Shown one piece after another: positions 1 through 8,222 of a stretch of DNA of 41,362 bases; the stretch's first letter is position 1, and each line of letters begins with the position of its first letter. Both the position numbers and the translations under genes were made by a program. Origin of the DNA: an uncultured Alphaproteobacteria bacterium (GTDB taxonomy: Bacteria; Pseudomonadota; Alphaproteobacteria; CALKHQ01); contig CALKHQ010000241.1 in assembly GCA_937988735.1 (NCBI GenBank), forward strand, positions 1 to 41,362, written 5' to 3'. Below the pieces are notes generated by a model. The model saw only the letters and a list, made by a program, of their open reading frames with translations. It did no database searches and was not told the origin of the DNA.

Positions 1-599
1 TCAAAGGTGCCGCCGCCCAGGTCGTACACCGCGATGGTGCCGCTCTGCTTCTTTTCCAGGCCGTAGGCGAGCGCGGCGGCCGTCGGCTCGTTGATGATGC
101 GCAGCACCTCGAGGCCGGCGATCCTGCCTGCGTCCTTCGTCGCCTGGCGCTGGCTGTCGTTGAAGTAGGCCGGAACGGTGATGACCGCCTTGGTCACCGG
201 CTCGCCGAGGTAGTTCTCGGCGGTCTCCTTCATCTTCTGCAGGATGAAGGCGCTGATCTGGCTGGGGCTGTAGGGCTTGCCGCCGGCGTTGACCCAGGCG
301 TCGCCGTTGTCGGCCTTGATGATCTCGTAGGGGACGAGGCCCTTGTCCTTCTCGACCATCGGGTCGTTGTAGCGACGGCCGATCAGGCGCTTGATCGCAT
401 AGAGCGTGTTCTTCGGGTTGGTGACCGCCTGGCGCTTCGCGGGCTGACCGACGAGGCGCTCGCCGGAGTCGGTGAAGGCCACCATCGACGGCGTGGTACG
501 CGCGCCTTCCGAATTCTCGATCACCCTGGCGTCCTTGCCGTCCATGACGGCGACGCAGCTGTTGGTCGTGCCGAGGTCGATACCGATGACTTTGCTCAT
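1..599 (-). CDS. dnaK: Chaperone DnaK (Hsp70), N-terminal part
   Basis: ATP-dependent cytoplasmic chaperone that folds and holds client proteins with DnaJ and GrpE. Only the first 199 codons are in the window; the gene runs off the left edge. The start MSKVIGIDLGTTNSCVAV is the phosphate-1 loop of the Hsp70 ATPase domain. The connecting motif VPAYFNDSQRQATKDA follows, and the visible part ends in the phosphate-2 loop DLGGGTFD. The ATG at 597-599 gives the standard DnaK N-terminus. grpE and hrcA lie upstream on the same strand. The 242-base gap to grpE holds a candidate promoter (765-793), so dnaK can probably be transcribed on its own. Identity is certain; the C-terminal substrate domain cannot be seen. 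Confidence 0.98.
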   Translation of the reverse strand, partial: MSKVIGIDLGTTNSCVAVMDGKDARVIENSEGARTTPSMVAFTDSGERLVGQPAKRQAVTNPKNTLYAIKRLIGRRYNDPMVEKDKGLVPYEIIKADNGDAWVNAGGKPYSPSQISAFILQKMKETAENYLGEPVTKAVITVPAYFNDSQRQATKDAGRIAGLEVLRIINEPTAAALAYGLEKKQSGTIAVYDLGGGTF

Positions 600-764
600 A
601 CTCACACCCCTTTGCGGCAGGCCCGGCTACGACCCGCTCCGCGGCGCCGTTCGGGGCCCCCTTCTGGTTGCCGCGCGCCAGACCCGCGCGCTGGTGGACG
701 AAGTGATCCGGGACTCTCCTGAAGCGCGCACCCCGTTCCTGCGCGCCGTCCCGACGTTGGCTGG

Positions 765-793
765 TATATAGGGACGCCTGGACAGGGCCGCAA
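765..793 (-). promoter_or_regulatory. Candidate dnaK promoter (sigma-32 or sigma-70 type)
   Basis: Read on the minus strand there is TTGCGG (788-793), a 17-base spacer and TATATA (765-770, preceded by CCC). The CCTATAT core resembles the -10 element of alphaproteobacterial RpoH promoters, although the -35 lacks the usual CTTG start. Transcription would begin near 757-759, giving a leader of about 160 bases before dnaK. This is pattern matching, not a mapped start site. No CIRCE inverted repeat is visible here. Confidence 0.4.
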
Positions 794-841
794 CCGCGGG
801 CTCCGAATCGGCCGATGCCGGATCCGGGCCCGCGCGCGCCG

Positions 842-1528
842 TCAGCCCTGCGCGGCGCCGGCCGCCTGCCCGTCCACGGCCTTGGCCACCGCGACCATCG
901 CCGGCCGCAGCAGGCGGTCGTGGATCATGTAGCCGGTCTGGAACACCTGGGCGACGTGGCCCGGCGGCACGTCCGCCGTGGGCTGCTCCATCACCGCCTC
1001 GTGCAGGTTGCTGTCGAACGGCTTGCCGAGTGCATCGACCGCGCGCACGCCGTGCCGCTCCAGCACCGTCGCAAGCTCGCGCTCGACGGCAGCAACGCCC
1101 TCGGCCAGCGTCCGCATCAGGTCGTTGCCCTCGGTCGCGTCGGCCGGGATCGCCTTCAGCGCGCGCTGGAGGTTGTCGGCGACGCTGAGCAGATCCTTGG
1201 CCAGGCGGGAGACGCCGTATTTCGCGGCGTCCTCCTTTTCCCGCGCGGTGCGCCGGCGCAGGTTCTCCATGTCCGCGAGCGTGCGCAGCGTCTGCCCGCG
1301 CAGCTCCTCGATCTCGGCCTTGAGCGCGGCGACCGTCGGGTCCTCCTCGGCCGCATCGGGCGCGGCACCATCGCCTGCCTCCGGCGCTCCGGCCGCCTCC
1401 TGGGCGCGCGCGTAGGCCGCCGCAGCCTCGCCCGGCTCCACTGCCGGGGCTGTGTCGTCGGCCGGGGGAACTCCGCCCTGCTCCTGCTTCGGATCCGGGT
1501 CGTGGTCGGGCCTGTCCTGAGACGTCAT
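842..1528 (-). CDS. grpE: Nucleotide exchange factor GrpE
   Basis: GrpE homodimer that releases ADP from DnaK and so drives the chaperone cycle. The protein is 228 residues. An acidic, low-complexity N-terminal tail (about residues 1-62, rich in D, E, P and A) precedes the long dimerisation helix (about 65-120, including ADMENLRRRTAREKEDAAKY). The beta domain ends with the family signature GYMIHDRLLRPAMVAVAK. The tail is longer than in E. coli GrpE, which is common in high-GC alphaproteobacteria. It lies between hrcA (58 bases upstream) and dnaK on the same strand, a classic heat-shock grouping. Confidence 0.97.
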   Translation of the reverse strand: MTSQDRPDHDPDPKQEQGGVPPADDTAPAVEPGEAAAAYARAQEAAGAPEAGDGAAPDAAEEDPTVAALKAEIEELRGQTLRTLADMENLRRRTAREKEDAAKYGVSRLAKDLLSVADNLQRALKAIPADATEGNDLMRTLAEGVAAVERELATVLERHGVRAVDALGKPFDSNLHEAVMEQPTADVPPGHVAQVFQTGYMIHDRLLRPAMVAVAKAVDGQAAGAAQG

Positions 1529-1586
1529 ATCCCTGTCCTGTTCTCTCTGGGCGTCTGGTGGGGCGGGCCGGCGGCCCCGGGCAGGA

Positions 1587-2744
1587 TCAGCGCTCGACCT
1601 CGATCCGGCTGCCGCCGGGCACCAGTCGGCCGATGACCTGTGCCGTGTAGTCCACGACCGGAATGATCCGGGCGTAGTTGATGCGGGTCGGGCCGATCAC
1701 GCCGATCGCGCCCACCACTTCGGCGCGGCTGTTGCGGAACGGCGCGATGATCAGCGAGCAGCCGGCGTGGTCGAACAGCTCGTTCTCCGCCCCGATGAAG
1801 ATGCGCACGCCTTCTGCGTTGCCGGTCTTGCGCAGCACCTCGAGCATGGTGCGCTTGCGCTCGAGCGCCTCGAACAGCCGCTGGATGCGGCGGAGGTCCT
1901 CGATCGCAGTCACGTCCTCCAGCAGGTTTGCCTGGCCGCGCACAATGAGGAGCCCGTCGTCGGAACCGTCGTCCGTCCAGCAGGCCAGCCCGGCCTCCAC
2001 CACCTTGCGGCTCAGCGCGTCGAGCTCCGCCCGGTCCGTCGCCAGCTCCTGCTCGATGTCGCTCAGGGCCTCGCTGAGGGTCCGGCCGGCGAGCCGGGCG
2101 TTGAGGTAGTTGCCCGCCTCGATCAGGCTCGACATCGGCAGGCCCTGCGGCAGGTCGATGATCCGGTTTTCCACCTGCCCGTTCTCGTGGACGATGATGA
2201 CGAGGGCGCGCTCGCCGCCGAGCGCCACGAACTGCAGATGGCGGAGCGGACTCTCCTGCTTGGGCGCGACCACCAGGCCGGCGCAGGCGGCGAGGCCCGA
2301 CAGCATCGCCGTCGCCCCTTCCAGCGCGTTCTGCAGCGACCGGTTCTCGCCGGCGAAGGCCGCCTCGATCGTCGCCCGCTCGGCCTCGCTGAGCTGGCCG
2401 ACCTGCAGGATGCCGTCCACGAAGAAGCGGAGCCCCTTCTCCGTGGGGAGCCGGCCGGCGGAGGTGTGGGGCGCGTAGAGCAGGCCGGCTTCCTCCAGAT
2501 CCGCCATCACGTTGCGGATCGTCGCCGGGGACAGCGACATCCCCATGACGCGCGAGATCGTGCGCGAGCCGATGGGCGCACCGGTATCGACATAGGCGTC
2601 GACGATATGGCGCAGGATCTCGCGCGCACGACTGTCGATGCTGTCGCGCCGGGGGCGTCCGCGCGTGCGTTCGACCAGTCCCTGCGAAGGCTCGATCAGC
2701 TTGTCCACGACTCTCCCGTCGTCCGGTCCGGATACTCCCGGCAT
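1587..2744 (-). CDS. hrcA: Heat-inducible transcription repressor HrcA
   Basis: DNA-binding repressor of class I heat-shock genes; in the family it binds CIRCE inverted repeats and its activity depends on GroEL. The protein is 385 residues. The winged-helix domain (about residues 33-110) contains GAPIGSRTISR and LSPATIRNVMADLEEAGLL, followed by the PHTSAGRLPTEKG wing, and then the GAF-like core. A start further in (GTG at VVDKLIEPSQ) would remove the first residues and is possible. The gene heads hrcA-grpE-dnaK and is divergent from rph. I found no CIRCE element in this window, so its targets (typically groESL) probably lie elsewhere. Confidence 0.96.
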   Translation of the reverse strand: MPGVSGPDDGRVVDKLIEPSQGLVERTRGRPRRDSIDSRAREILRHIVDAYVDTGAPIGSRTISRVMGMSLSPATIRNVMADLEEAGLLYAPHTSAGRLPTEKGLRFFVDGILQVGQLSEAERATIEAAFAGENRSLQNALEGATAMLSGLAACAGLVVAPKQESPLRHLQFVALGGERALVIIVHENGQVENRIIDLPQGLPMSSLIEAGNYLNARLAGRTLSEALSDIEQELATDRAELDALSRKVVEAGLACWTDDGSDDGLLIVRGQANLLEDVTAIEDLRRIQRLFEALERKRTMLEVLRKTGNAEGVRIFIGAENELFDHAGCSLIIAPFRNSRAEVVGAIGVIGPTRINYARIIPVVDYTAQVIGRLVPGGSRIEVER

Positions 2745-2918
2745 GGTGGCAGATATGGCTCAGATGTAGGCAAGGGCGACGGGTGCGTCAACGCCGGCAC
2801 CCGGGCGGCCCGGGCGGCTGGACGCGCCGGCGCAGCCGGTATAGCGTGCGGCACCTTCCGCGCCGCCGCGGGTACGAGCCATTCAGCCGGAGCCACAGAT
2901 GCCGGAGCAGCACGCCCC

Positions 2919-3659
2919 ATGACCGTCCAGCGCCCTTCCGGCCGGGACGCCGGCGCCCTGCGGCGGATCGTGCTGGAACCCAACGTCTCGAAGCACGCCG
3001 AGGGCTCGTGCATGGCCCGCTTCGGCGACACGCACGTGCTGTGCACCGCCTCGACCGAGGAGCGGGTGCCGCCGTTCCTTCGCAACACGGGCCAGGGCTG
3101 GGTCACCGCCGAATACGGCATGCTGCCGCGCTCGACCAACACCCGGACGGAGCGCGAGGCCGCCCGCGGCAAGCAGTCCGGCCGCACCCAGGAGATCCAG
3201 CGCCTGATCGGGCGCAGCCTGCGCGCGGTGACCGAGCTGGACCGGATGGGCGAGCGGCAGATCAAGATCGACTGCGACGTCATCCAGGCCGACGGCGGCA
3301 CCCGCACCGCCGCGATCACCGGCGGCTTCGTGGCGCTGGCGCTTGCCTTCCAGAAGCTGGTGGACGCGAGGGTGCTGGACCGGATCCCGCTCCGGGACCA
3401 TGTCGCGGCCGTGTCCTGCGGCCTGATCAACGGGCAGGTCGTGCTCGACCTGGACTACATCGAGGATTCGACGGCCGAGGCCGACGCCAACTTCGTCTTC
3501 ACCGGCAGCGGGCTGATCGTCGAGGTGCAGGGCACCGCCGAGACCACGCCCTTCCCCCGCTCCGTGCTTTCGACCATGCTGTCGATGGCCGAAGGCGCGA
3601 TCGCGAAGCTGGTCGTGCTGCAGCGGGCAGCACTCGGCGGCCTCGTGATCGGCGCCTGA
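2919..3659 (+). CDS. rph: Ribonuclease PH
   Basis: Phosphorolytic 3'-to-5' exoribonuclease that trims tRNA 3' ends, acting as a hexameric ring. From the ATG at 2919 the product is 246 residues, close to the family length of about 240. Recognisable segments are EGSCMARFGDTHVLCTAS, the substrate loop WVTAEYGMLPRSTNTR, the arginine-rich GRTQEIQRLIGRSLRA and IDCDVIQADGGTRTA. The open frame extends far upstream, but only this start matches the RNase PH N-terminus (RPSGRDAGALRRIVLEPN). It is divergent from hrcA and followed by rdgB after seven bases, a pairing common in alphaproteobacteria. Confidence 0.97.
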   Translation: MTVQRPSGRDAGALRRIVLEPNVSKHAEGSCMARFGDTHVLCTASTEERVPPFLRNTGQGWVTAEYGMLPRSTNTRTEREAARGKQSGRTQEIQRLIGRSLRAVTELDRMGERQIKIDCDVIQADGGTRTAAITGGFVALALAFQKLVDARVLDRIPLRDHVAAVSCGLINGQVVLDLDYIEDSTAEADANFVFTGSGLIVEVQGTAETTPFPRSVLSTMLSMAEGAIAKLVVLQRAALGGLVIGA

Positions 3660-3666
3660 CCAAGCG

Positions 3667-4272
3667 ATGGGCCGCATCCTGCAGGACCTGCGCGCCGGTC
3701 TGGTCATGGCCAGCCACAATCCCGGCAAGCTCGCCGAAATGCGCGACCTGCTGGGGCCGCTGGGGGTGCCGGTCACCGCAGCCGGGGACCATGACCTGCC
3801 CGAACCGGAGGAGACCGGCGACAGCTTCCTCGCCAACGCGCGGCTGAAGGCGGAGGCGGCGCGCGACGCGACCGGGCTCGCGGCCGTCGGCGACGATTCC
3901 GGCCTGGTGGTGCCGTCGATCGGCGGCAGGCCCGGCATCCGCTCGGCGCGCTGGGCCGGCCCGAACCGGGACTTCGCCGCCGCGATGCGCCGGCTGCACG
4001 AGGAGGTCGAGGCCGCCGGCGGGGACAGGAACGCGCACTTCGTCTCGGTCATCGTGCTCGCGCTGCCCGACGGCAGCGAGGAGGTGTTCGAGGGCCGGGT
4101 GGACGGCACGCTGGTGTGGCCGCCGCGCGGCGACGGCGGCTTCGGCTACGACCCCATGTTCGTGCCGCATGGCGAAACCCGGACCTTCGCCGAGATGCCC
4201 TTCGCCGCCAAGCAGGGCTACAGCCATCGCGGCCAGGCGCTGCGGGCGCTGGTTGCGCGCCTGACCGGCTGA
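3667..4272 (+). CDS. rdgB: dITP/XTP pyrophosphatase (RdgB/HAM1 family)
   Basis: Hydrolyses non-canonical purine triphosphates (ITP, dITP, XTP) to monophosphates, keeping deaminated bases out of DNA and RNA. The protein is 201 residues, standard length. Family motifs present are the nucleotide-binding start ASHNPGKLAEMRDLL (about 15-29), ETGDSFLANARLKA, the catalytic GDDSGLVV with Asp76 and Asp77, GGFGYDPMFVP, and SHRGQALRAL near the C-terminus. It is seven bases downstream of rph and 75 bases upstream of hemW, so the three genes probably form one transcript. Confidence 0.97.
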   Translation: MGRILQDLRAGLVMASHNPGKLAEMRDLLGPLGVPVTAAGDHDLPEPEETGDSFLANARLKAEAARDATGLAAVGDDSGLVVPSIGGRPGIRSARWAGPNRDFAAAMRRLHEEVEAAGGDRNAHFVSVIVLALPDGSEEVFEGRVDGTLVWPPRGDGGFGYDPMFVPHGETRTFAEMPFAAKQGYSHRGQALRALVARLTG

Positions 4273-4347
4273 ACCGGGCGACAGGCCGCAGCGCCGGCAC
4301 CATATCGCCTGCGGGCCCGCACCGGGCCGCACGGAGACGATCTGCGC

Positions 4348-5535
4348 ATGACGCTCGCCACTTCCGATTCCGCGGTCGCGCCCGCCAGCGCCTTCGCGGT
4401 CTACGTGCACTGGCCGTTCTGTGTTGCCAAATGCCCCTACTGCGACTTCAACAGCCACGTCCGCGAGCGTATCGACACCGACCGCTTCGTCGCCGCGCTG
4501 CTGGCAGAGCTGGACCACTTCGCCGCCGAGACCGCCGGCCGCACGGTCACCAGCCTGTTCTTTGGCGGCGGCACGCCTTCGCTGATGCCGCCGGCGGCGG
4601 TGGAAGCGGTCATCGACCGGGTGGCGCAGCGGTGGCCGCTCGCACCCGACGTGGAGATCACGCTGGAGGCGAACCCCGGAACGGTGGAGGCGGCGCGCTT
4701 CGCCGGGTACCGCACCGCCGGGGTCAACCGCGTCTCGATCGGGGTGCAGTCGCTGGACGACGCCGCGCTGCGCCTTCTCGGCCGGCGCCACGATGCCGGC
4801 GAGGCGCGGGCAGCCGTGGCGCTGGCCCGGCGCCTGTTCGACCGCTTCAGCTTCGACCTGATCTATGCCCGGCCGGGCCAGACGCCGGCGTCATGGGCGG
4901 CGGAGCTGCGGGAGGCGCTGGCGATGGCGGGCGACCACATCTCGCTGTACCAGCTCACCATAGAGGACGGCACGCCCTTCGCCCGCGCGTTCGCCCGGGG
5001 CCGGCTCGCCATGCCGGATGAGGCCACCGCCGAGGCGCTCTACGACCTGACCCAGGAGCTGACGGAGGCGGCCGGCCTTCCCGCCTACGAGATCTCGAAC
5101 CACGCCCGCTCCGGCCGGGCCTGCCGCCACAACCTCGCCTACTGGCGCTATGACCCCTATGTCGGGGTCGGCCCCGGCGCCCATGGCCGCCTGCCGGCGG
5201 AGGACGGCGGGCGCATCGCCACCGAAGCGATCCGCGCGCCGGAGGCGTGGGCGTCGTCGGTTGCGGCGCACGGACACGGCACCCGGGTGCGGACGCCGAT
5301 CGATCCCGCGGTCGGCGCGGAGGAGGCGGTGATGATGGGCCTGCGGCTGCGCGAGGGCATAGACCGCGCCCGCTTCGGCGCCGTCACCGGCCGGGAGATC
5401 GACGCCGTGATCGATCCCGCCCGTCGGCAGGCCCTGATCGACGCCGGCGACCTTGCCGACGACGGCCGCGCCCTGCGCGCAACGGCGCAGGGGCGGAAGC
5501 GGCTCAACGCCGTGCTGGGCTGGCTGTTGGGCTGA
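4348..5535 (+). CDS. hemW: HemW-type radical SAM protein (heme chaperone)
   Basis: Radical SAM protein of the HemW family, formerly annotated as oxygen-independent coproporphyrinogen III oxidase; characterised members bind heme and help deliver it to respiratory enzymes. The protein is 395 residues. The 4Fe-4S motif CxxxCxxC is Cys25, Cys29 and Cys32 (HWPFCVAKCPYCDFNS). Using Cys rather than the extra downstream cysteine pattern of HemN supports HemW. FFGGGTPSLMP and ITLEANPGTVE are SAM-binding segments. The C-terminal HemN-like winged domain (YEISNHARSG onward) is present. It is the third gene of rph-rdgB-hemW and ends three bases before the convergent lipoprotein gene. Confidence 0.93.
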   Translation: MTLATSDSAVAPASAFAVYVHWPFCVAKCPYCDFNSHVRERIDTDRFVAALLAELDHFAAETAGRTVTSLFFGGGTPSLMPPAAVEAVIDRVAQRWPLAPDVEITLEANPGTVEAARFAGYRTAGVNRVSIGVQSLDDAALRLLGRRHDAGEARAAVALARRLFDRFSFDLIYARPGQTPASWAAELREALAMAGDHISLYQLTIEDGTPFARAFARGRLAMPDEATAEALYDLTQELTEAAGLPAYEISNHARSGRACRHNLAYWRYDPYVGVGPGAHGRLPAEDGGRIATEAIRAPEAWASSVAAHGHGTRVRTPIDPAVGAEEAVMMGLRLREGIDRARFGAVTGREIDAVIDPARRQALIDAGDLADDGRALRATAQGRKRLNAVLGWLLG

Positions 5536-5538
5536 GCG

Positions 5539-6747
5539 TCAGTAGCCGACGAAGCTGGTCGGCGCCGGATCGACCACGGCGAAGCCGCCCGACTGCACCT
5601 GCAGCACCGCCAGCGCGTGGTCGGCGACGTAATCGGGGCCGAAGCGGTAGGCGCCGTAGACGCCGCTGAAGCCGTTCGGGTTGGCGATCGCCGCCGCCGA
5701 AAAATTGTTCTGCCGGCCGAGCTCCGCCGCCATCGCCACGGCATTGTAGGCGAGCCCCGCCACCTGCGCCGGCGCCGATCCGTAGGCGCTCTGGTACTTC
5801 GCGACGAAGGCGTCCCGCATCCGCGGATCGACGTTGGCGAACAGCCCGCCGTTGGTGGACGGCTCGCTGAGCGTGCGGGGGTCGTCCCATTGCGCCACGC
5901 CCAAGAGCTGGCGGCCGCGGGCGACGTTGTAGTAGGCGACGAAGGGCATGATCCGGGTGAGGCTGGCACCGCCGTCGGGCACGAACAGGCTGTCGAAGCC
6001 GCCCGACTGCAGCGGCCGGACCGCCGCGCTGTGGTCGGCGTCGGTCGGATTGTAGCTCTGGATCGCGCCCACCGAGATGCCGTGGCGCGGCGCAAGCTGC
6101 TGCAGCGCGTTGACCGCGACGGTGCCGTAGGCCGTCTGCGGCACCAGCGCCGCCACCACCCGCGCGCCGTTGCGCGCGGCGTAGGAAAGGATGCGGTCCA
6201 CTTCGTCCTGGGGCGTCTGGCCCATCACGAAGACGCCCGGCGCCGCCACCGACGCGTCGTTGGTGAAGCCGACGACCGCGATCCCGGCCTGGGCCGCGAT
6301 CGGGCCGACCGCGGCCACCTCCTGCGAACGCAGCGGCCCGACGATGATGTCGGCCCGCTCCGCCACCGCCTGCTGTGCGGCCGCCGCGGCGCCGGCCGGG
6401 GTGCCCTGGGTGTCCTTGGACAGGAGCACGAAATTCTGCCCGCCCCGCTCCACCGCGGCGAGCTGGGCTGCGTTGAGCAGCTGCTGCCCCACCGCCGCAT
6501 CGGGGCCGGTGAGCGGCACCAGGATGGCGACGGTGGTGATCCCGTCGCCGAAGGCGTTGCTCGCGAACTGGGGCGCCGGCGTGAAGGTGGAGGGACCGGG
6601 CTGGGCGGTGGAGAAGCTCTGCCCCTGCTGCTGCTGGCGTGAGGCCTGGCAGCCCGCCAGCATGACAAGGCCCATGCCCACCATGGCCAGCCGCGCCGTC
6701 CATCTCGCCATGCGGCCTGCGGGCCTGCCGAACGCCATCGCCGTCAT
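5539..6747 (-). CDS. LpoA/LppC-like penicillin-binding protein activator lipoprotein
   Basis: Predicted outer-membrane lipoprotein with a periplasmic-binding-protein fold (type I, like ABC amino-acid receptors), similar to the C-terminal domain of LpoA. The protein is 402 residues. A twin-arginine-poor signal peptide is followed by the lipobox LAGC, placing the lipidated cysteine at residue 33, then a Gln- and Pro-rich linker (34-60) and the binding-protein domain from VAILVPLTGPDAAVGQQ. It lacks the N-terminal TPR-like domain of enterobacterial LpoA. It is divergent from rsmI, as lpoA is in E. coli, which supports the family call. Whether it activates a peptidoglycan synthase in alphaproteobacteria is inference. 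Confidence 0.85.
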   Translation of the reverse strand: MTAMAFGRPAGRMARWTARLAMVGMGLVMLAGCQASRQQQQGQSFSTAQPGPSTFTPAPQFASNAFGDGITTVAILVPLTGPDAAVGQQLLNAAQLAAVERGGQNFVLLSKDTQGTPAGAAAAAQQAVAERADIIVGPLRSQEVAAVGPIAAQAGIAVVGFTNDASVAAPGVFVMGQTPQDEVDRILSYAARNGARVVAALVPQTAYGTVAVNALQQLAPRHGISVGAIQSYNPTDADHSAAVRPLQSGGFDSLFVPDGGASLTRIMPFVAYYNVARGRQLLGVAQWDDPRTLSEPSTNGGLFANVDPRMRDAFVAKYQSAYGSAPAQVAGLAYNAVAMAAELGRQNNFSAAAIANPNGFSGVYGAYRFGPDYVADHALAVLQVQSGGFAVVDPAPTSFVGY

Positions 6748-6926
6748 CCCAACCCTCCTCTCGGGCGCCTGCGACGCCCCTGCCTGCCTGTGCCAGCCCC
6801 GGCCTTCGCCAGACCCGGGTGGGCGACGCCGCCCGGCGCCACCGGATCATGGTAAGCTCGCCGCCATGACCCGCGAGTCGCCCTGGATCGTCCGGTCCGG
6901 CCGGACCACGGAAGCCTATCGGCGCC

Positions 6927-7826
6927 ATGACCGGAAGTAAACGTTCGGCGCCCGCGACGGTGACTGCGGACGAGCCGGCGCCGCCGCTCGCGGCAGGTCT
7001 CTACCTGGTGGCGACGCCGATCGGCAACCTGCGCGACATCACGCTCCGCGCCCTCGATGTCCTCGCCGGCAGCGACCTCATCGCCTGCGAGGACACCCGG
7101 GTCACGGGCGTGCTGCTGCAGCGCCACGGCATCGCGACGCCAACCACCCCGTACCACGAGCACAATGCGGCGAAGGTGCGGCCCGGGCTCGTCGCCCGGC
7201 TGAAGGCCGGCGCCCGCATCGCGCTGGTTTCCGATGCCGGCACGCCGCTGATCTCCGACCCCGGCTACCGGCTGGTGGCCGAGGCCCGCGAGGCCGGCGT
7301 TTCCGTGACCGCGGTGCCCGGCGCCTCGTCGGTGCTGGCGGCGCTCTGCGTCGCGGGCCTGCCGACCGACCGTTTCACCTTCGCCGGTTTCCTGCCGGCG
7401 AAGTCCGGGGCGCGCGACGCCGCCGTCGCCGGGCTCGCCGCCGCGCCGGGCAGCCTGGTGCTGTTCGAATCCGCGCGCCGGCTGCCGGAGACGCTGGCGG
7501 CGCTGGCCCAGGGCCTGGGGCCGCGGCCGGCCGCCGTCTGCCGCGAGCTCACCAAGCTGCACGAGGAGGTGCGGCGCGACAGCCTGCCGGCGCTGGCGGA
7601 GCACTACCGCGAGACCGGGGCGCCGCGCGGCGAGGTGGTGCTGGTCATCGGGCCGGCGGGCGAGGCCGAGGCGGCCGATGACGACGCCATCGACGCCGCC
7701 CTGCGCCCGGCGCTGGAGTCGATGAGCGTGCGCGACGCGGCCGACGCGGTGGCCGCGGCGCTGGCCGCCCCGCGGCGGAAGGTCTATGCCCGGGCGCTGG
7801 CCCTTGCCGGGGACGGGCGGCGATGA
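6927..7826 (+). CDS. rsmI: 16S rRNA (cytidine-1402-2'-O)-methyltransferase
   Basis: SAM-dependent enzyme that 2'-O-methylates C1402 of 16S rRNA in the decoding centre. The protein is 299 residues and belongs to the tetrapyrrole-methylase fold. Motifs are LYLVATPIGNLRDITLRAL near the start, CEDTRVTGVLLQ, the SAM-site SDAGTPLISDPGYRLV, and VPGASSVLAAL. The first 22 residues are a poorly conserved leader. The stop overlaps the yraN start by four bases (ATGA), so translation is likely coupled. The arrangement rsmI-yraN-BON lipoprotein divergent from an LpoA-like gene mirrors E. coli yraL-N-P and yraM. Confidence 0.96.
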   Translation: MTGSKRSAPATVTADEPAPPLAAGLYLVATPIGNLRDITLRALDVLAGSDLIACEDTRVTGVLLQRHGIATPTTPYHEHNAAKVRPGLVARLKAGARIALVSDAGTPLISDPGYRLVAEAREAGVSVTAVPGASSVLAALCVAGLPTDRFTFAGFLPAKSGARDAAVAGLAAAPGSLVLFESARRLPETLAALAQGLGPRPAAVCRELTKLHEEVRRDSLPALAEHYRETGAPRGEVVLVIGPAGEAEAADDDAIDAALRPALESMSVRDAADAVAAALAAPRRKVYARALALAGDGRR

Positions 7827-8218
7827 CGGCCGGGCGCGGTAGGCGCGAAGCGGCGCGCGCCCGGCGGCGGGCCGCGCAGCAGCGGGGCATGGACGCCGAA
7901 TGGCTGGCCGCGCTGTGGCTGCGGCTCAAGGGCTATCGAATCGTGGCCCGCGACCTGCGCACGCCGGTCGGACAGGTCGATCTGGTCGCCCGGCGGGGCC
8001 GGGTGCTCGCCATCGTCGAGGTGAAGCAGCGGGCGGACCTGCGCACCGCCGCCGAATCCCTCGGCATCCGCCAGCAGCGCCGGCTGTCCGCGGCGGCAGA
8101 GGCGGTGCGGGCGCTGGACCCGACCTATGCGCGGCTGGACCTGCGCTTCGACCTGGTGCTGCTGGTCCCCGGCCGGCGGCCGCGCCACGTCGCCGACGCC
8201 TGGCGTCCTGGTTTCTGA
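7823..8218 (+). CDS. yraN: YraN family (UPF0102) endonuclease-like protein
   Basis: Small protein of the UPF0102 family with a restriction-endonuclease-like fold; its cellular substrate is not firmly established. The protein is 131 residues. The putative metal-binding core is visible: GMDAEWLAALWL, then TPVGQVDLVARRGRVLAIVEVKQR with the Asp, Glu and Lys of the PD-(D/E)xK pattern, and LRFDLVLLVPGR at the end. The N-terminus is Arg-rich (RRREAARARRRAAQQR). It overlaps rsmI by four bases and is followed four bases later by the BON lipoprotein gene, so the three are probably cotranscribed. Confidence 0.94.
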   Translation: MTAGRGRREAARARRRAAQQRGMDAEWLAALWLRLKGYRIVARDLRTPVGQVDLVARRGRVLAIVEVKQRADLRTAAESLGIRQQRRLSAAAEAVRALDPTYARLDLRFDLVLLVPGRRPRHVADAWRPGF

Positions 8219-8222
8219 CCCG

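Noticed and set aside
1767..2918. Plus-strand upstream extension of rph over hrcA
   Set aside because: Only the part from 2919 matches RNase PH; the rest is antisense to hrcA.
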